Assembly (NCBI GenBank): GCA_963573305.1
Contig: OY754332.1
Span: 138,501,977-138,565,976 of the forward strand
Direction: 5' to 3'
DNA: 64,000 bases
Source: Pyrrhosoma nymphula
Taxonomy: Eukaryota; Arthropoda; Insecta; Odonata; Coenagrionidae
Shown: positions 32,501 to 47,500 of the stretch, piece after piece
Numbering within the stretch: position 1 is the first letter of the stretch
Layout of the letters: each line of letters begins with the position of its first letter
Translations under genes and position numbers: made by a program
Notes under the pieces: generated by a model
Seen by the model: only the letters and a program-made list of their open reading frames with translations
Databases searched by the model: none
What the model was told of the DNA's origin: nothing

Positions 32501-35500
32501 ACCCACCCCTGGTTGGTATTGCACGGCAATTGGGCACGACCCCTACGGCGATGGGGTTACGGGTTCAAATGCCTGAACTGGTAGTGACAATGTCACCATG
32601 GACCAACGCAATATACTAAAAATGTCTACATAAAACAAACAGGACGACAAACAACAGAATGCATTTGGCACCTCCATAGCAACGTTCTCAACATTGTTCA
32701 TATTTTTAGGGCCATATGTGCTCGCGATGAAAAACCAAGTCTACTTTTTTAAGAGGTTTGAAATATGCTCTTTCAAATGAAAATGATTCAAAAGAGTATC
32801 CAGAAGGTCTTTCTTTTGTAAGAGTGGGCAGAAAATAACCTATTTTTGTCGTTTTAACAAATGTCATCCTCAACGTTGTCCCTATTTTTAGGGGCTCATA
32901 TGCCCGCAATGATAAACCAGATATACATTTTTATAGGGTTGAAATCATTCTATTTATAATGAAAATGATCCAAAAGAAATTCCAGAGGGTCTTTTCTTGG
33001 AAAAGCGGGGAGAAAATACCCTATTTTTGGCGTTTTAACAAGAAGTGTCACATTTTGACTCGATTTTTTAAACAATGGAAATTACTAGGAAGATGAAATA
33101 TTATTCATAAACCATGTATTTATATGTTATCATGCTCAAAGTTTCACATTGATTATACCTTTACTTCCTGAAATATAAAAAGCCAAAATTTTAATTTTTT
33201 TTCAATCCAGTTTCGCCCTGAATTTTCTACAAGGAGGTCGCTTTTACAGTTATTTTTATTATGTTGTTTAATAGAGCTCAAAACTTTGTACAAGATAGCC
33301 AATTTTTGTTTCTCTTATCAAAATATCTCCTGAGATACTATGTCTCAAAGTTACCGAAATCTCATAATCATACTGAAGAAGACTGCGGCAGGGGGTCAAA
33401 CAAATTATATATATCAGCAAGTATTCCATCGGCAAACGTAAAACTTTACAAATGTTTATTGGGGATATGTGTGAATTTCCATACAAAATTTCATTGAAAT
33501 CCGTGATGGTCGAGTGGGGACCACCAGACCACTTGGTATGGAATGACCCAATAGTGTACCTTTAAGTGGGTGAAAAAGACGTTCGAACTGATGTATCGGA
33601 GGCGTACATTATTCCTGTCACATACCTCACGTATTTCAATAACTTTATCTTCAGAGTATAATGCAGTATTTAGCCATGTTCCCCATAATATCAATACTGG
33701 CTGTGAAGGCAGATCAACTTCAGGCAAACTGCCTGAAGTTGATCTGCCTTTAAACTCAGCAATACTGAGTGGTACTTTCAAAAACAAGTTTTTGGCAATT
33801 GAAACCATCGCATGTACGCATCACGTAAAATTACCATAGCTGTTTTTTCTATTCTTCATATAATAATACTTTGGATGATTTTTCTTTATGCATGTTTAAA
33901 GTCATTATTTCAACCTTGATAGATAAAAAAGGAACTGAAATAACAGACAAGCTCTGCACTAAAGAGAAGTTTGGCGACGTTGAAAAGAATATTGCTTTTT
34001 TAGGCCCTTAAATAGGCGATATCAGCAGAAAAAGGCATAAACAGGTAAAATAGGCATTTTTAGGCAGTAACAAATCACTTTAATTTCACCATAAATGATC
34101 CTAAATGAACTTATAACTTCATAAATTGGTTTCCTGAGTAAAAGAAAAAATAGGCATTTTAGGCAATGTCCTCAGCTTAGTTATGGCATAACTTACTCAT
34201 GACTTAAACCAAACTATATTATATACTCTGTCCATATGCCTAAGTCTTGGACAGTGGTGCAAAAGAAGAATGCAGAGTATGATCACTCTCTGAATCCCTG
34301 CAGGATCAAATGCTAGCACATTAGTTCAAGGAGTTGGTTTCCTCAACTCTTTCATATAGAGGAAACTAATTTTCAAAAAAGCTTGGCAAGGGCCTCCCCT
34401 GTCTATTTCGGTAACAACTGCATATGTTCGCTGTCAATTTGAAGCCTGTTGAGTGTCTGTTGGAGATTCAGTGAACAGAATATGAACAGCCTGCGAACAA
34501 TCTCGTGACACACACAAATGGATACAACTTGGAAACAGCCTTCCAACAGTTTCTACTCTTTTTGCCACTTATACCTTAACCGGCAGACAACAAGCATTTC
34601 GGTGACAGCAGTAAACAGACTTAACAGGCAGGGGTGGGTAGGTTTTCTGCTTCACTGGACAGGGAACAAATGGACAACAGCGAGCAGGCACTCAACTGGC
34701 AGGGGCCGGTTGATCATTTGTTTCACTCAACGGGGAACAAACAGACAACAGTGAACAGATTTTCTACAGGCAGGAGCTGATTAGTTATCTGCTTCTCCAA
34801 AGCGGAAATGAACAGACAACAGTGAACAGACTCAACAGGCAGTGGTTGGTTGGTTGTCCGCATCTCCAAACCGGGAACAAACAAATGACGGTGAACAGAA
34901 TTTCAACAGGCAGGCGTGGAAATATAAAAAATCTTGTTTATTCTCAGTAATATTGCATTTATATTCATACTATGTGACAGTATAGGTTTCAATTAATACC
35001 AAATAACTGTTATTGCGACGTCATGGTATTTCCTCAAACTATCACAAAGTTACCATTTGAAAACCTAGTTCTCGAAGTTACATTAACCCACGGACGTGGC
35101 CAGGTATATAAGACTTTCTTGACTCTGGTATTTTGATGTCAGGTGCAAGAATATGCACATAGAGCTGTAAGGTTGACCAACATATAACAAAAAGGCAACA
35201 AAATATTACCAGGAAAGAACCGTCTGATGACAAATTAGCAGCAGCGAACAGGCAGCACACAGGCTCCTACCTGTTTACTGACTGTACTTGAACAGGCAGT
35301 GACAGTGAACTGGTAGTGCACAGTTCCCTACCTGTTCACTGGCTGTGGTCCAACAAGCAAGGTACCCACAACAGGGAGAGAACAAACAAGTGACCCTCTT
35401 CTCACAGACACGAAACAGACTAGGTGTTCCAATTTACATTCTGCCAACCAACACCTGCCTGTTGCCTCTCGGACAAGGTACATAGAACCGACAGTCCACT

Positions 35501-38500
35501 GAACAGACAACGAACAGGCATTATTGTTACTGAAATAGACTGGGTCAGTCAAATCATGCAGACTAAGTAGACTGATAGAGTAAAAATAAACTTTTGGTGC
35601 CTCGAGAATGGATCCATTCCAAAGTTAAATGCCTACTTGGCAATGAAAACTTTATTTGAAGTTTCATCCAACATGAAGGATGGTAAACATTAAGGATAAC
35701 TAAAATATTACCTGGTTGACTGAACTAACTTAAGACTACCTATGTTAACGATTCATATACCTTATGCCTGTTTGTAAACTTACCTTTTACAGCCAAAGGT
35801 TTTATACTTTCATAACATAGTTTTTTAAATGGCTCACTTCTTATTCTAACCTCCTGCTGCCATGGCTCAGCCATGGAAAATCCACTAACTGGTCTTGATG
35901 ATTCAGATTCTAGAATAAAGTATAGGCAGTCAAAAGACTTCTGAACAAAGAATATAAGAAGAGAATTATTCTATTACACTTTTACAACAAATTTAAGAAC
36001 TCACCACATGTTTCACCATATCCAGAATCTATACCCTGAAAACAGATGGACCTTGAAGAATGCAACTGTCTTCCAGTAGGGCTGGATAATGAACTCATGC
36101 TACTACTAGCCGGTGAGTTATCTTCACCTGAAAAAGTACACATTTATTTAGAATGCAAAAACTAGAATGGGAGAGACAAGAACAAAATATCCTCCAGTCT
36201 ATGAGCACTAAACAACATCCATTCCACTCATACTTGGCATTATCGATCTCTCATTCACGCTCAGTTCAGCTTGCACTTGGATAAAATGCACGGCAAATGA
36301 GAAAAAAAATTACTCCACAGCAAAATCTAGCATACTCCAAATGCTAAAATCCAAGAAATTAAATATTAGCAAATCATAATCTATTGTAGCCTTGCACTTA
36401 CTCTGCCATTAGAGACTTGGAGGCTACATGCTAGACTTAGATTACTTGAAAAATTCAGATCAGGCGAGTCTCAGCAGGACACGGAGAATATTATTTTGAC
36501 CCTGCACTATATCTCTAGAACTGATAGAAGCTACAAAATAGGATATTTTTCACCCTACAACCAATGCATAACACTATTTCATAACATAAATGAAATATAA
36601 TTGCTTGACAATGACAATGAATTAAGCATTACATCCTCATTAGCAGCATTGCAAAGGTTTTCACAGCCTTAATGAAATGTTGCTGTAAGCTTATGTGCCA
36701 TATGGGTAATGAAGTCAGTAATACAGTTTTACATCTTATGTTACTAAGAACAAGTTTCCAAAAATATATGCAGTGGCATGAATCCTTTGCAAACCAAAAT
36801 ACAGTCAAATCCCTTGGATTGATAAAATGTTAGTGCAATTTTACACCTTATATGATGAATAGTTCATCAAAGGTTTTCAGTTGCATGTATTGAATAATGC
36901 TCCAAAATCAAGATGTTTCTTATTTCCTAGGTGAAATTTTACAATGGTATTGGCCAACATTAGACAAACATATATTATGTTCTAAAACTCTATTGGAAGT
37001 TTTCAGCCTATTCAATTGAAATTTTCAATTGAATGTAAGGAATTCAATAGAATTTTCAATTGAATATTAGAAATTGAATTGAGGTTCAAAAATTCAATAA
37101 AATTTCGGAAATCCAATTGAATATGAGGAATTCAATAGAAACTGGGTGGGTAAGTAACAAGGGTTCCTAATTTTTCAGGGTTCCTACTCCTAAATGACGA
37201 AATATTTATAAGTACATTTGTATGGTATATTTGCCACTAACCTGGCATGCTATGATAACTATGATAAACCTACATGAAAACAGCTCTGTTTGTATTGCAT
37301 GCCTACCAGTTAAAATCTACTTAATCCATAGCAGTGTTTGTATAGATAACCCCAGCTATCAGGTTGATTCCCAACTGTGAAATCAACCTGATGCACATGG
37401 TACAACCATGTTCTATTCATTTAATATGATGGGTGATCAGCTGAATGCTCTGGGGGGCATTTATCCTGCAATAAGCAGCTGAAAACAGGAATGCATTAGC
37501 GCTACTACTACCAGCTCAAAGCAGTGTCTATACAATAATTCTACCACCAGCATTAGTTGGTTGTATTAGCGAATGATGTAGATCCACAACACACGTAGCA
37601 GAATCGTCAATTGTCCGCCTTAAAAGTACATTTAAAAGGCATCATTATAAGGCTTTAATTTCAAATGACGATAGCGTTGAACTTGCGTTTTATATTATGA
37701 AAATCATAATTTCATATAGTGTTTAAGAAAATAGTTCAATTTTAATATAAAAACCTCTCTTGTTATTATTTTTCAAGACTTCCGATAACGCCCGTTATGA
37801 GATTTGCTTTCATAATTCGCGTAATTCGCGGTCTTGCCTTCGACCAGTGAGATCGATTTTTCTAGCGAGCGATCAATCTGTTTTGAAAATGGCGTCCACA
37901 GAGCGGTAAACAGAAACCACGGATACTATAGTATCCGTGACAGAAACCAAGGTCCCTATAAAATAATAAAGGTAATATAAGGACCATGACAGAAACCAAG
38001 GTGCAGTGTTTAAGTGTTTTGATTTTTGTCAGCGAGTTTATAAATCGTGATATTAGGATGAAAGATTAGCTAATGGCTGAGATTGACATTCCGGACATTT
38101 CTCTTCTCCAAATGTAAGATTGGGGTAAGAATTTAACATACTCGTTGGAACTTGTAAGCAAAGTTCACAGCATCATGTGTAACTTAAGATTTTTATCAAC
38201 CTGTATTTTCAGGCACTTCGCTAGGAAACTGTAATCAGCATCCGTAGTGACGATTTATAAATCGTGATTTTCATTGCACCTACGTAACGGTGGGTGATCT
38301 TTTGCCTTCTGTTTCCTCAGGCAGTACTGTGCCCAACAATGTAATTATGACTTTGGAGCGTCAAGAAAAAATTGGAAAAATCGGGAACTCGATAACATTG
38401 TGTAGTTTCCAGCAGTGCGTTGAGTTATTGCCAAGTGTGGCTTGATTCAGTGATTCAGACAAGTCTGTGGTTTTTTATGTTTTATTTCTGTCGCCTTATG

Positions 38501-41500
38501 ACATTCGGCGGATGTGTGGTGGTGTTGTCGGGAAGCTACATTCTGAGTGTAATGGCTTAACTGGTCTTTTCATGCTAATAAATGCAATTCAGTTTCAATA
38601 CAGGCATGTGAGAAATTTTATGGTGTGGTAATCGTCCTTCTGTTATTGATTGCAAGCTTTTTGCGGGATAACTATTCCAAATTGTTAACACTGATCAAAG
38701 ATATGGAAAAAATTCAAGTAATATTTTAACACTTCTTCAAAATGCGAATTCAACTTTGAAATTTATGATTACTTCATTTCTTTAGAAATTGGTATTAATT
38801 GCATAGAAAGTTTAAATAATCCCTACCTTTGGCATTTCATAATTCAATTAAGAATGTAAATTCAATTGAACACTTTCAATTGGGGAGAGAAAGAACTTAG
38901 GACCAAGCAAGAAAATACCTCTTCCTTCAATCAACCTTAATGAAGGGTGTATTTCGGTACAAGAAAAACTGTTATCACTCATTTATCCATCATGGAAAGT
39001 GATTCCAAATAAATTTGGATATTTTAAGTCGTTCATGTTAATCTATTTGCACAGCCAGTCATTATTACTGCTAAGTAGTGGGGCTCTACTTGCCAGGAAT
39101 ATAACAAGAAATATTTAATAACTCATTTACGTTACCTTCTTTGCCAGAGTATTTAGACTGGCAGGGCTTTGGAAGCAAGTGCAGCAACCCACTTCCAAAA
39201 CTTGAATTTTTTGTATCTTCTGTGTCTGATAGTAATGATTCACAATCTAATCCCACAGCTCCAACACTCAATTCATCACTTATCTGAGAAATGGTTGAGG
39301 AGGTATGATTGTTGGCTATGTCAGAAGGCTTCTCCCCTGATGAATCACTTGACAATGTCGAAACAGCATTTAAAGTATGAGTTGAATCGGATGGAAGGGC
39401 ACCTCCCTTGAGAACTTTTTGCAAGGAAGGTTCTGCAAAGATATTAAAACATCAAAAACAATTTGCAATGTCATACCGTCCCCTGATGCCTCACTTCTGA
39501 AATACATTATTATTGGACTGGTACTTGTCAAAGTCTAGATATTTGAAAATGTCCATATTTTATTATTACACTTGGCATATCTTTCCAGGTTCCAAATTTG
39601 CAATTAGTCACAAAATGTGGTTTGTACAGCTGTCTCAAGTACTATGGCTGGTAGGGATGGGATGTGACAAGGATTTTTCATCACAGCTCTGACCCAGTCA
39701 CAGCACTAAAAAACTGTTATTTTGTCACAGGTGTGATTTTTGTAACTAGTCTGATAGAAGTCTTAAAAACAACTTGAACAAGTTTTATTTCTTTTCTATT
39801 ATTATTTTAACTAACTAATTTCTATTATTATGTTATTTATATTAGAAAAACTGCAAAATGCTTAAGACAAAACGTTAGAGTTGTCATAGCTTGGTTACTA
39901 AGGAGATACATACAACCCCATGCACAAATAACAAGAAATGCTTTAAATCACCTCCCCAACTCCTCCAGAAGTAATGCAAATTACTCTTGAAATACCCTCT
40001 ATGTTTATGACTCATCATAAACAATTTTTACATCTGTGCACAAACATATCTGCCTTTATGCTTCCGCATTTTGCTTGAAAATTGGTTCGAAACCTTTGCA
40101 AGAGTACAGCAGTGGCTGATTAAGGAGGGGATGGGGGCGCCCCCTGTCATTCCTGGTACAATGGGAAAAAATGGTGGTCATAACCTCGATTCCCCCAGAC
40201 CCCCTGAAAGTAGCAATCCCTTACAACAACCTTAATCCACCACTGGATTACAGGATCTAAACTGTCAGGTCATTGGTTCGTCTGTAGAACATGAAAGAGT
40301 TCCCTGAAGCATACCCAGAACTGCTCATTTTTTTTTAAATTACGGCAAATAGTTTAAACTTCCAAGTTAATTTCCTTTCACTCATGACCTTCATTTTTGG
40401 TAACACAATGTGTCAAATTGTATCACGTATCCTTGAAAGCTTCCCCATAGAGGTTTTAAAAAGAGGGGGTCAAGACTGATTCATCCACATCACTATAATG
40501 AGATTCGAACTCGGTACTCCAGAGTTTGGTACTAGAACAAATCACCACAGCTTCAAGTTATATTTTTTTTACATATCAAAGAATGAAGTAATTGTACACC
40601 ACCAACTTTTAAAAACCATGTCCAGAGTTGTCCCGGTTTTAGTCTCTCCAAAACTAGACATGTCCCAGTCTTGGGATAATAGAATCAGGATGTACATGGT
40701 AACCCTATATCCATGAGAAGTTACCATAATGGGCTACATTATGGTAACTTTTCAATCAAGAGTAAATTATTTAGCCAAGTGTGACATTTTCAAGTAATCA
40801 CTTGCTTTAGAAACACTGACATTAAATCTGATACACCATTTAGAGAGAAAGCACCCAACGATATCGTTTCATATTAATGAAAAAAGAAAAACTTAAGTTT
40901 AATTCCACAAATTTATTTTCTGGTACGACTAGTTTCGACACATTGGTGTCATCTTCAGGTACAAAATTTCAAGCAAAGTTCATGAGGTATATATGTATAC
41001 CATTAAGGGGAGGGGAGAGGAAGAAGGGAGGGGGAGGTAGAGGGTTGGAAAACACCAAAGATAGCGTTTGTAAGCGGGGGACAGGGGTGGGTGAGGGAGG
41101 GGGGAAGGGGATGACTGTTGGCAGATTGCACTTCAGTTTTGAGGGTTATTAGAAACTAAGGTAGCGGTGGGGTGTTCGCTGGAGTGGGGGTGGGGAAGGA
41201 TTAGGGGCTTCTGTTTTTCCATGAGAGAGAGGCTTCTAGGAGGGGGGAAAGATTTTCAAAAAGAATGTCGTTTAGCAGATGATGTTTTCCTGGATTTATT
41301 AGTCACAGTTATGCCTTTTTTGCTGTACTCATGTGATTGATGTTCTGAGAAGATAGTTTCATAGGTAAATTCAAATGCTTTGTTAGTGCAACATCTGATT
41401 GGATATTTTCCAATGCTTTCAGGGTTTTATTTGAGTCTTTCAATAGTCTTTATTAATCATAAAATGATCTTTCTGTCCAGTTTTTTCATGTAAAATATAG

Positions 41501-44500
41501 TTTCATAAGTAGATATCATTAGCTTAATTTTGTCCTTGAGAGTATACACTCATCGTCCCGAAGCGATGGTGAGGAGAATTAAGACATCAGTACAGCTCCG
41601 GGTTGGAAATAATCAAACAGCTTTGGCGTGTCACAGTTCTAGAGCATCACAGATCTGGAACTGTAGGAGTGACAAAACTCCACATGCTTGGAGCGGAGAA
41701 ACACAGAACTAGACTAGAATACTGTATTTAATAGAACCTAGTCCAAAGGACTCAGTCTTAAACTATGAGGGCTTTTGTGCCCACCAAAAGTTAGACACCA
41801 CACACTTCAGAATACTGTCAAAAGTCATGAACTCCAGCACTGCTGGAATAGGTAATCAACAAAATGCATTCAGAGGTTAGCATTTAAAATATGTATACAC
41901 AATTTGAGTTGTGAGAAATATGATCAAACAAAATTTATCATATAAAAGTTGAGGACATTCTTGATCACTCACCTGGAGATTTCAGGAATGGATCTACTCC
42001 TAAGTATGACAGAGGTATTTTGGCTTCAACAGGTGGTTCACTGGAATTCAATAAAAGCTGCCTTGCTTTATATAAATTACCTGAAACATAAACATATGAC
42101 ATGACCAGTGGAATAAAAAATTGATTTAATGAGAGAACAGCACTGTAAAAAAACTTCTCCACATGAAACACTGTTTCATGGTTACTTAGCTAGAATGAGT
42201 ATAAGAAACAAGGTTGTTATTCACTAGTGACCTCCTACGCAGAGTACATGGCAGACCTGACAACTGTGTGAAAGAATAGAGTAACCCAACTTTGTTATTT
42301 CAGCTATTACTTTCCCTTCTGCTGCTGCAAATTTACCTCTCAAAGTCAACTATAATTTATTTGTGAAATTCTGCATGGGAAAAGCATTCACCTTGACCAG
42401 GACTCCTACCTAACCGAAGGACTGAGACGTCTACCTGAGAACCTGTAACAATTTTATCATAGTATATATTTGCCTATTTTTTAAAGAATTCATAGGAATC
42501 ATAACGGGGAATGTACCTACTTGGTGGCACTTGCCATGGGATATCCTGAGGCAAAGGGGTGGGGAGAAGGAGCAGAACATAGATGATCAGGAAGATTGGA
42601 GGTTCTAAAGTGGGAATGGTTGAAGTGATTGGGAAATGGGAAGAACCAGGAAGCAGAAAAATACATGGAAGGAAATGTCTGGATGCCCTGTCTTCCTTTT
42701 CCGCTCCCTGCTCATTATTTCAATGCTGGAGTAACACACCACCGTATTACTCCTTTCTATTATCTCACCATGGCACTTATGGTCAAATGTTTCCTTTCTC
42801 TTCTATCTGGATTGCACACCCGTTAATCCCTTTAATCAGTCACATTCCTGGCATTACACAAACCCAGAAGCCAAAGCCAGCAGTGAGCACAAAGGGATCC
42901 TTCCCATAGCCCACTCTGTTGAAGAAAACCTACTGCAGAGTAAGACAACAGATGTAGCAATGAGATCAACACCAATGGATTTTAAAATTGATTTCTTATT
43001 TTTATGCTCTCTGTTTGGCAAATTTTTGCTCTCTCCACCATAACCACTACCAATTCATACTTCAATTCCTTCTCCAGGTTTTTCATTATTTTATCACTTT
43101 GGGTTTTATGGTCCTATGTTTCTCCATTCACCTCAACCTCTTTACAACCTCCGTTAACTAGACACTACGTATTGGTCCTTCACATTCATTTGTAGAAGTG
43201 TGAGAACTATTGAAAGCAAAGCTTTGAAAGATATACTTGGCAGCGACAGTATGCATTGTAATGGGCCTGAAAAAATACCAGCTCATGGAAAACTGCCAAT
43301 AGTTTATTGCTATCCTTGCAATAACAGCAGATATTCACAGGTTTTAGAGTGTATAGAATTAAAAAGGGTTCCAAAGCAAATTCATTCTAAATTGGTATTC
43401 AGAAGCTTGAATATTATTGTGGAGCATAAATATGTATTGACATAGTATTTAAATTTATTTCTCAATGTTTATGCTCATTAGACTATTTGATTATAGTTTT
43501 TTCATTAACCGGTATAATACTGGGACCATCACTGGTCAGTTTTGAGGTAAATTTTGGGATGGAGCAGGCAAAATTACTACTGGGAATGGTTACTGGGCCC
43601 TAAATTAATTATTTCCCATCCCGAGAGCCCATGTTAGTATTCCTGTGGTGACAGAGATTATTTCGGTGGAATCCTGATCCATAATTGGGGCAGAGAGGAG
43701 AGCAATGGAGGTGTAGAACTCAGACCGTCATATGGTACGTTGAACTTGGTTAACTTGTACAATCTTTCATTATGAATAGGCTAATGCTGACATTGAATGT
43801 CTCTCCACCCTTCCTCCTTAAATAGGATCCTCATAGATTGGAGTATATTTTGTTCTTGTCTCTCCCATTCCAGTTTTTGCATTCTAAACAAATGTGTACT
43901 TTTTCAGGAGAAGATAACTCACCTGCTAGTAGTAGCATGAGTTCATTATCCAGCCTTACTGGAAGACAGTTGCACCCTTCCTCGTATGGTATGGGAAGGA
44001 TATTCTGGGGTGTGGATGAAGGGTTGAGAGTATCCCACCATCGGCATTAGCCTACTCTTAATGATAGGTGCCAAGGAAACCACAGTTTAACATCCCAACT
44101 GATGGGCAGAGTACTGCACCATAAAGTGCTCTCCACATGGCAACCAAGTAGGGATTGGCATTCCTCTGGGAAAACCTCCACCTCGACCAGGACTTAAACC
44201 CAGACCTTTGAGGTGGGAAGCCAGTACACCATCCACTACACCAACCTGACCCCTTATGTGGACCACATTGTAAGTGTAAAAGGCAACAAAACTCAGGCTG
44301 GCAAATTGCTGGCTCTGTACCCCATTGAGTTAATTCCATCATTCCTAACTAAATTCTCATCAGGGTCAATTTTCATGCACAAATTAAATAATTTATATTT
44401 CAAACTTTGAAGGAAGACCTTCCATTAGTAGGTACTCTTTTGTTCCCTGAAGTGATTTTCTTAAGAAGTCAGAGCAAATGTTTACATAAATCACCAGCAT

Positions 44501-47500
44501 TCAACCAATAGTCTGAAAAAATATAGAACAGATAATGCAGACAAATTTCAAACCCAAGTCTTATTGAGTAATTACCTGCATTCCTTTCCAGGCCCTTAAC
44601 ACATACTGAATATGTCCCATATTTATGCTTAAAAAGCGCTGATACTTTGACATCTAACAATTGCATTATTTTATTACATCGCTCAATTCCAAGATGTTGC
44701 TCCTCCCACACATCAAACCTAAGAACTAGGGGTAGAGATCCCTGGAATAATAGATCATAAATAAATGCAAGTTATTATGGCTACATTTACTCTATAAGTA
44801 TCATAATTTGTTCAGTGCCAGGGCTGAGTACAGAGGCTAGTTTATAACATTGAGATATGCTCAAACATAAAAAAATAATATAAGAGATGATATATCTTCA
44901 TCAAATGGGCAAATAGACAAATTATTTTGCATCAGGGTAAAAGAAGGGATACTACCAAAATTTGAAACAGCAATTTGTCAAATTTCCACAGCAATTTTAA
45001 ATATTGACACAACTGGATAATTTCAGCTTGGTTCATTTTTCACAAAATCATGCACGTATTTCACAGAGCATAAAAACTAAAATAAGATATAATCAAGGTT
45101 ACTCTAATGCATCATTCACTTTGTAACACCGAAGTATGGAAATATAATTATACTTTAGTGGCGATGCTTCAGTTTAACAAAATAAGAAGTTACACATGGA
45201 ACTTTACACCATGTGCTTACCCTCAGAACCAAATACTAACACTTATGATGATTAAAAGAGGCTCAATAAAACAGCTCTTGTCCCACCAACTCTTAACCAT
45301 TGTCAGCCAGAGCAACAAAACTTATATGCACAAAGTGACTCTCAGGCTATAAAAGATTACATCTATGCACTCCGTAAGGACCGTTAGTTGTCTCACAAGT
45401 GTGGGTTAAGCACTGATAAGGTGAGCTCGAAGCTGTTGGAGAGATTCATGAGGCGTGTTAAATCAGTGCGTATATAGAGGAAACTGTGGTTGTCAGAAAA
45501 GGCATGTGATGCCTATACCTTTGCCAAAGTGGTCGCCAAAGCCCTAGAATATGCATGAAAAATGCACTTTCAGCAGCAGTCAGCATGTTTCATTCGTCTC
45601 CCTGTCACTAGATTTCCGGTCACACTCAGCCCGGTCGGGACTGGCAGACTTATTTTTCAGTGCAAGTGGAACAAACCAGTGGAGCAACTGCAGTTCTGCC
45701 TTGGAGATCAGTTCCAGCATCACTAAGTATTTTAACCCTTTAATGCCAAATGATGCCATGCAGAATACCTGGTGATGTGCTGATAATGCTCTAATTTTGG
45801 GTTATTTACAATAATAGAGTTTAAAATCCTTCCTAAAGCTTTCAAAAACAAATAAATGGTACTTATCTACACTCTTAGGCTTTCACAACAAAGATTGAAC
45901 TAATTGCTGCACTCAAGCCTAACAATCTAGCTGATTTTACAAAAACCCATAAGGAGTCAAAAATTTTTAATTCCAGTAGTTGCATTAATTACCTTTTTAC
46001 ATTAATTAGCGATTTAAGTAATTATTACTCAATTTCTAACTACTTTGTCATCCTTACCATCCCCTTAAAAATATGTAGTTTAATTATTATTCATTAACTT
46101 TGAATATTAATTTTCTATTTACTTCTCATTCAATTCATGAGATGCCATGTGTAGGGCTACCAACTGCCCTAATTTTCCCAGACATTTCCCCATCCATAAT
46201 GAACAATCCAGGAGGAATTCATTCATCTGGAATTTGGCTTTCTAAATTTGAAACCTCCATATCCTTGTAAATTTATTAAGAGCATTGAAGGAATTAGCCA
46301 TGACAGGCACGACAATTGTGATAGGAACACAATGTCCTGGCATCCTTAAGGACACAGTTTTGAGAACTGCCTTAGGCATGGCTATTATGTTTTTCTTAGG
46401 ATGGAGGTCTTTGGTTTGGATTATTTGGTTATGGATGACATGATTGGACCAACTCATTAAGCCAAAAGAGGGCTACAAGAGATGCAGCAGTGCCACAGAA
46501 GGATGAAAAACACAAGAAAGAACTATAACATCAGGCTCTTCATGTAGAGTTTTCAAAAACTTCATGTAGAGTTTTCAAAAACTTCATGCATATTAAATAT
46601 TCAATACCCTGTAATAGAGTACATTTAACCTGAAGTAGCAGATAAATCTTTGCTACTAAAAAAATTCATGGTGAGGTCATTTACAGATAAGTAAAATTTT
46701 TTATAAACCCTAGTAGCACAAAAATATTTTTAAAACATTGAAAAAAAGATTTTTTAAAAATCGTGAAAAAATTGAGGAATGTTGTGACAACATTGTCAAA
46801 ACCTTTCAAAAACGTTTTGCTGCACCATCTAACATTTTTCACACAATCTTTTAACAACCCAAGCAGCAGATAATGTCCATAAAATATCCATAGAATGTTA
46901 CAAAATAACTTCCTTAATATCCATAAGATATCCAGCATATCCGTATAACCTTTTATGGATATCCATAAAATATCCAAAGTTCCCACTTTGAAATATCCAA
47001 TGAATATCCAGTGCTAACATCCATACAACATTATCGCACAGTTGCGAGGATATCTATACAATATTCATGGAGCACCAAAAACCACCCCTCCCAATTGTTT
47101 ATTCTATTGAAATTCAAATTTTCTTACACTGTATCATCCCCTAATGTACCAACAAATATTGCCAGAAACAGAATCTTATCATCTCATTTAAAAATCATAA
47201 GCCGTCCAAAGTGACATTTGATCTGCTAAAATACTTCAGAGGCAGAACATTTTAAACCCAATTTCAAGCTCCTGACATTTTAACATATATGGTTATTGTG
47301 CTTAACGTTCACGAGCCGGAATATCGTAATACCTCTCCACTGCCTTCGCTGCTCTCTCAAAATAAATAAGGATATTCTGCCATTATTCATTTTGAATGTG
47401 CTATTGAGCAATGGCATTATGGATTTTCCACATTGCATTAGTTCACCATTTAATAATACCACATACCTACCTAACGATTTGCTATTTATATCGCCTGATT

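Noticed and set aside
33706..33750. Hammerhead motif near CTGAAG at 33734
   Set aside because: The 21-bp palindrome lacks GAAAC and the invariant GA after CTGAAG, so no hammerhead core can form.
37005..37140. TTCAATTGAA-rich patch as a protein-binding array
   Set aside because: The words are irregularly spaced and fit AT-rich simple sequence; no evidence for a regulator site.
43838..44050. Plus-strand frame sharing SPASSSMSSLSS with BicC, as an alternative exon
   Set aside because: Orientation is opposite to the gene, and the match includes intron sequence, so it is an inverted duplication and not a usable exon.
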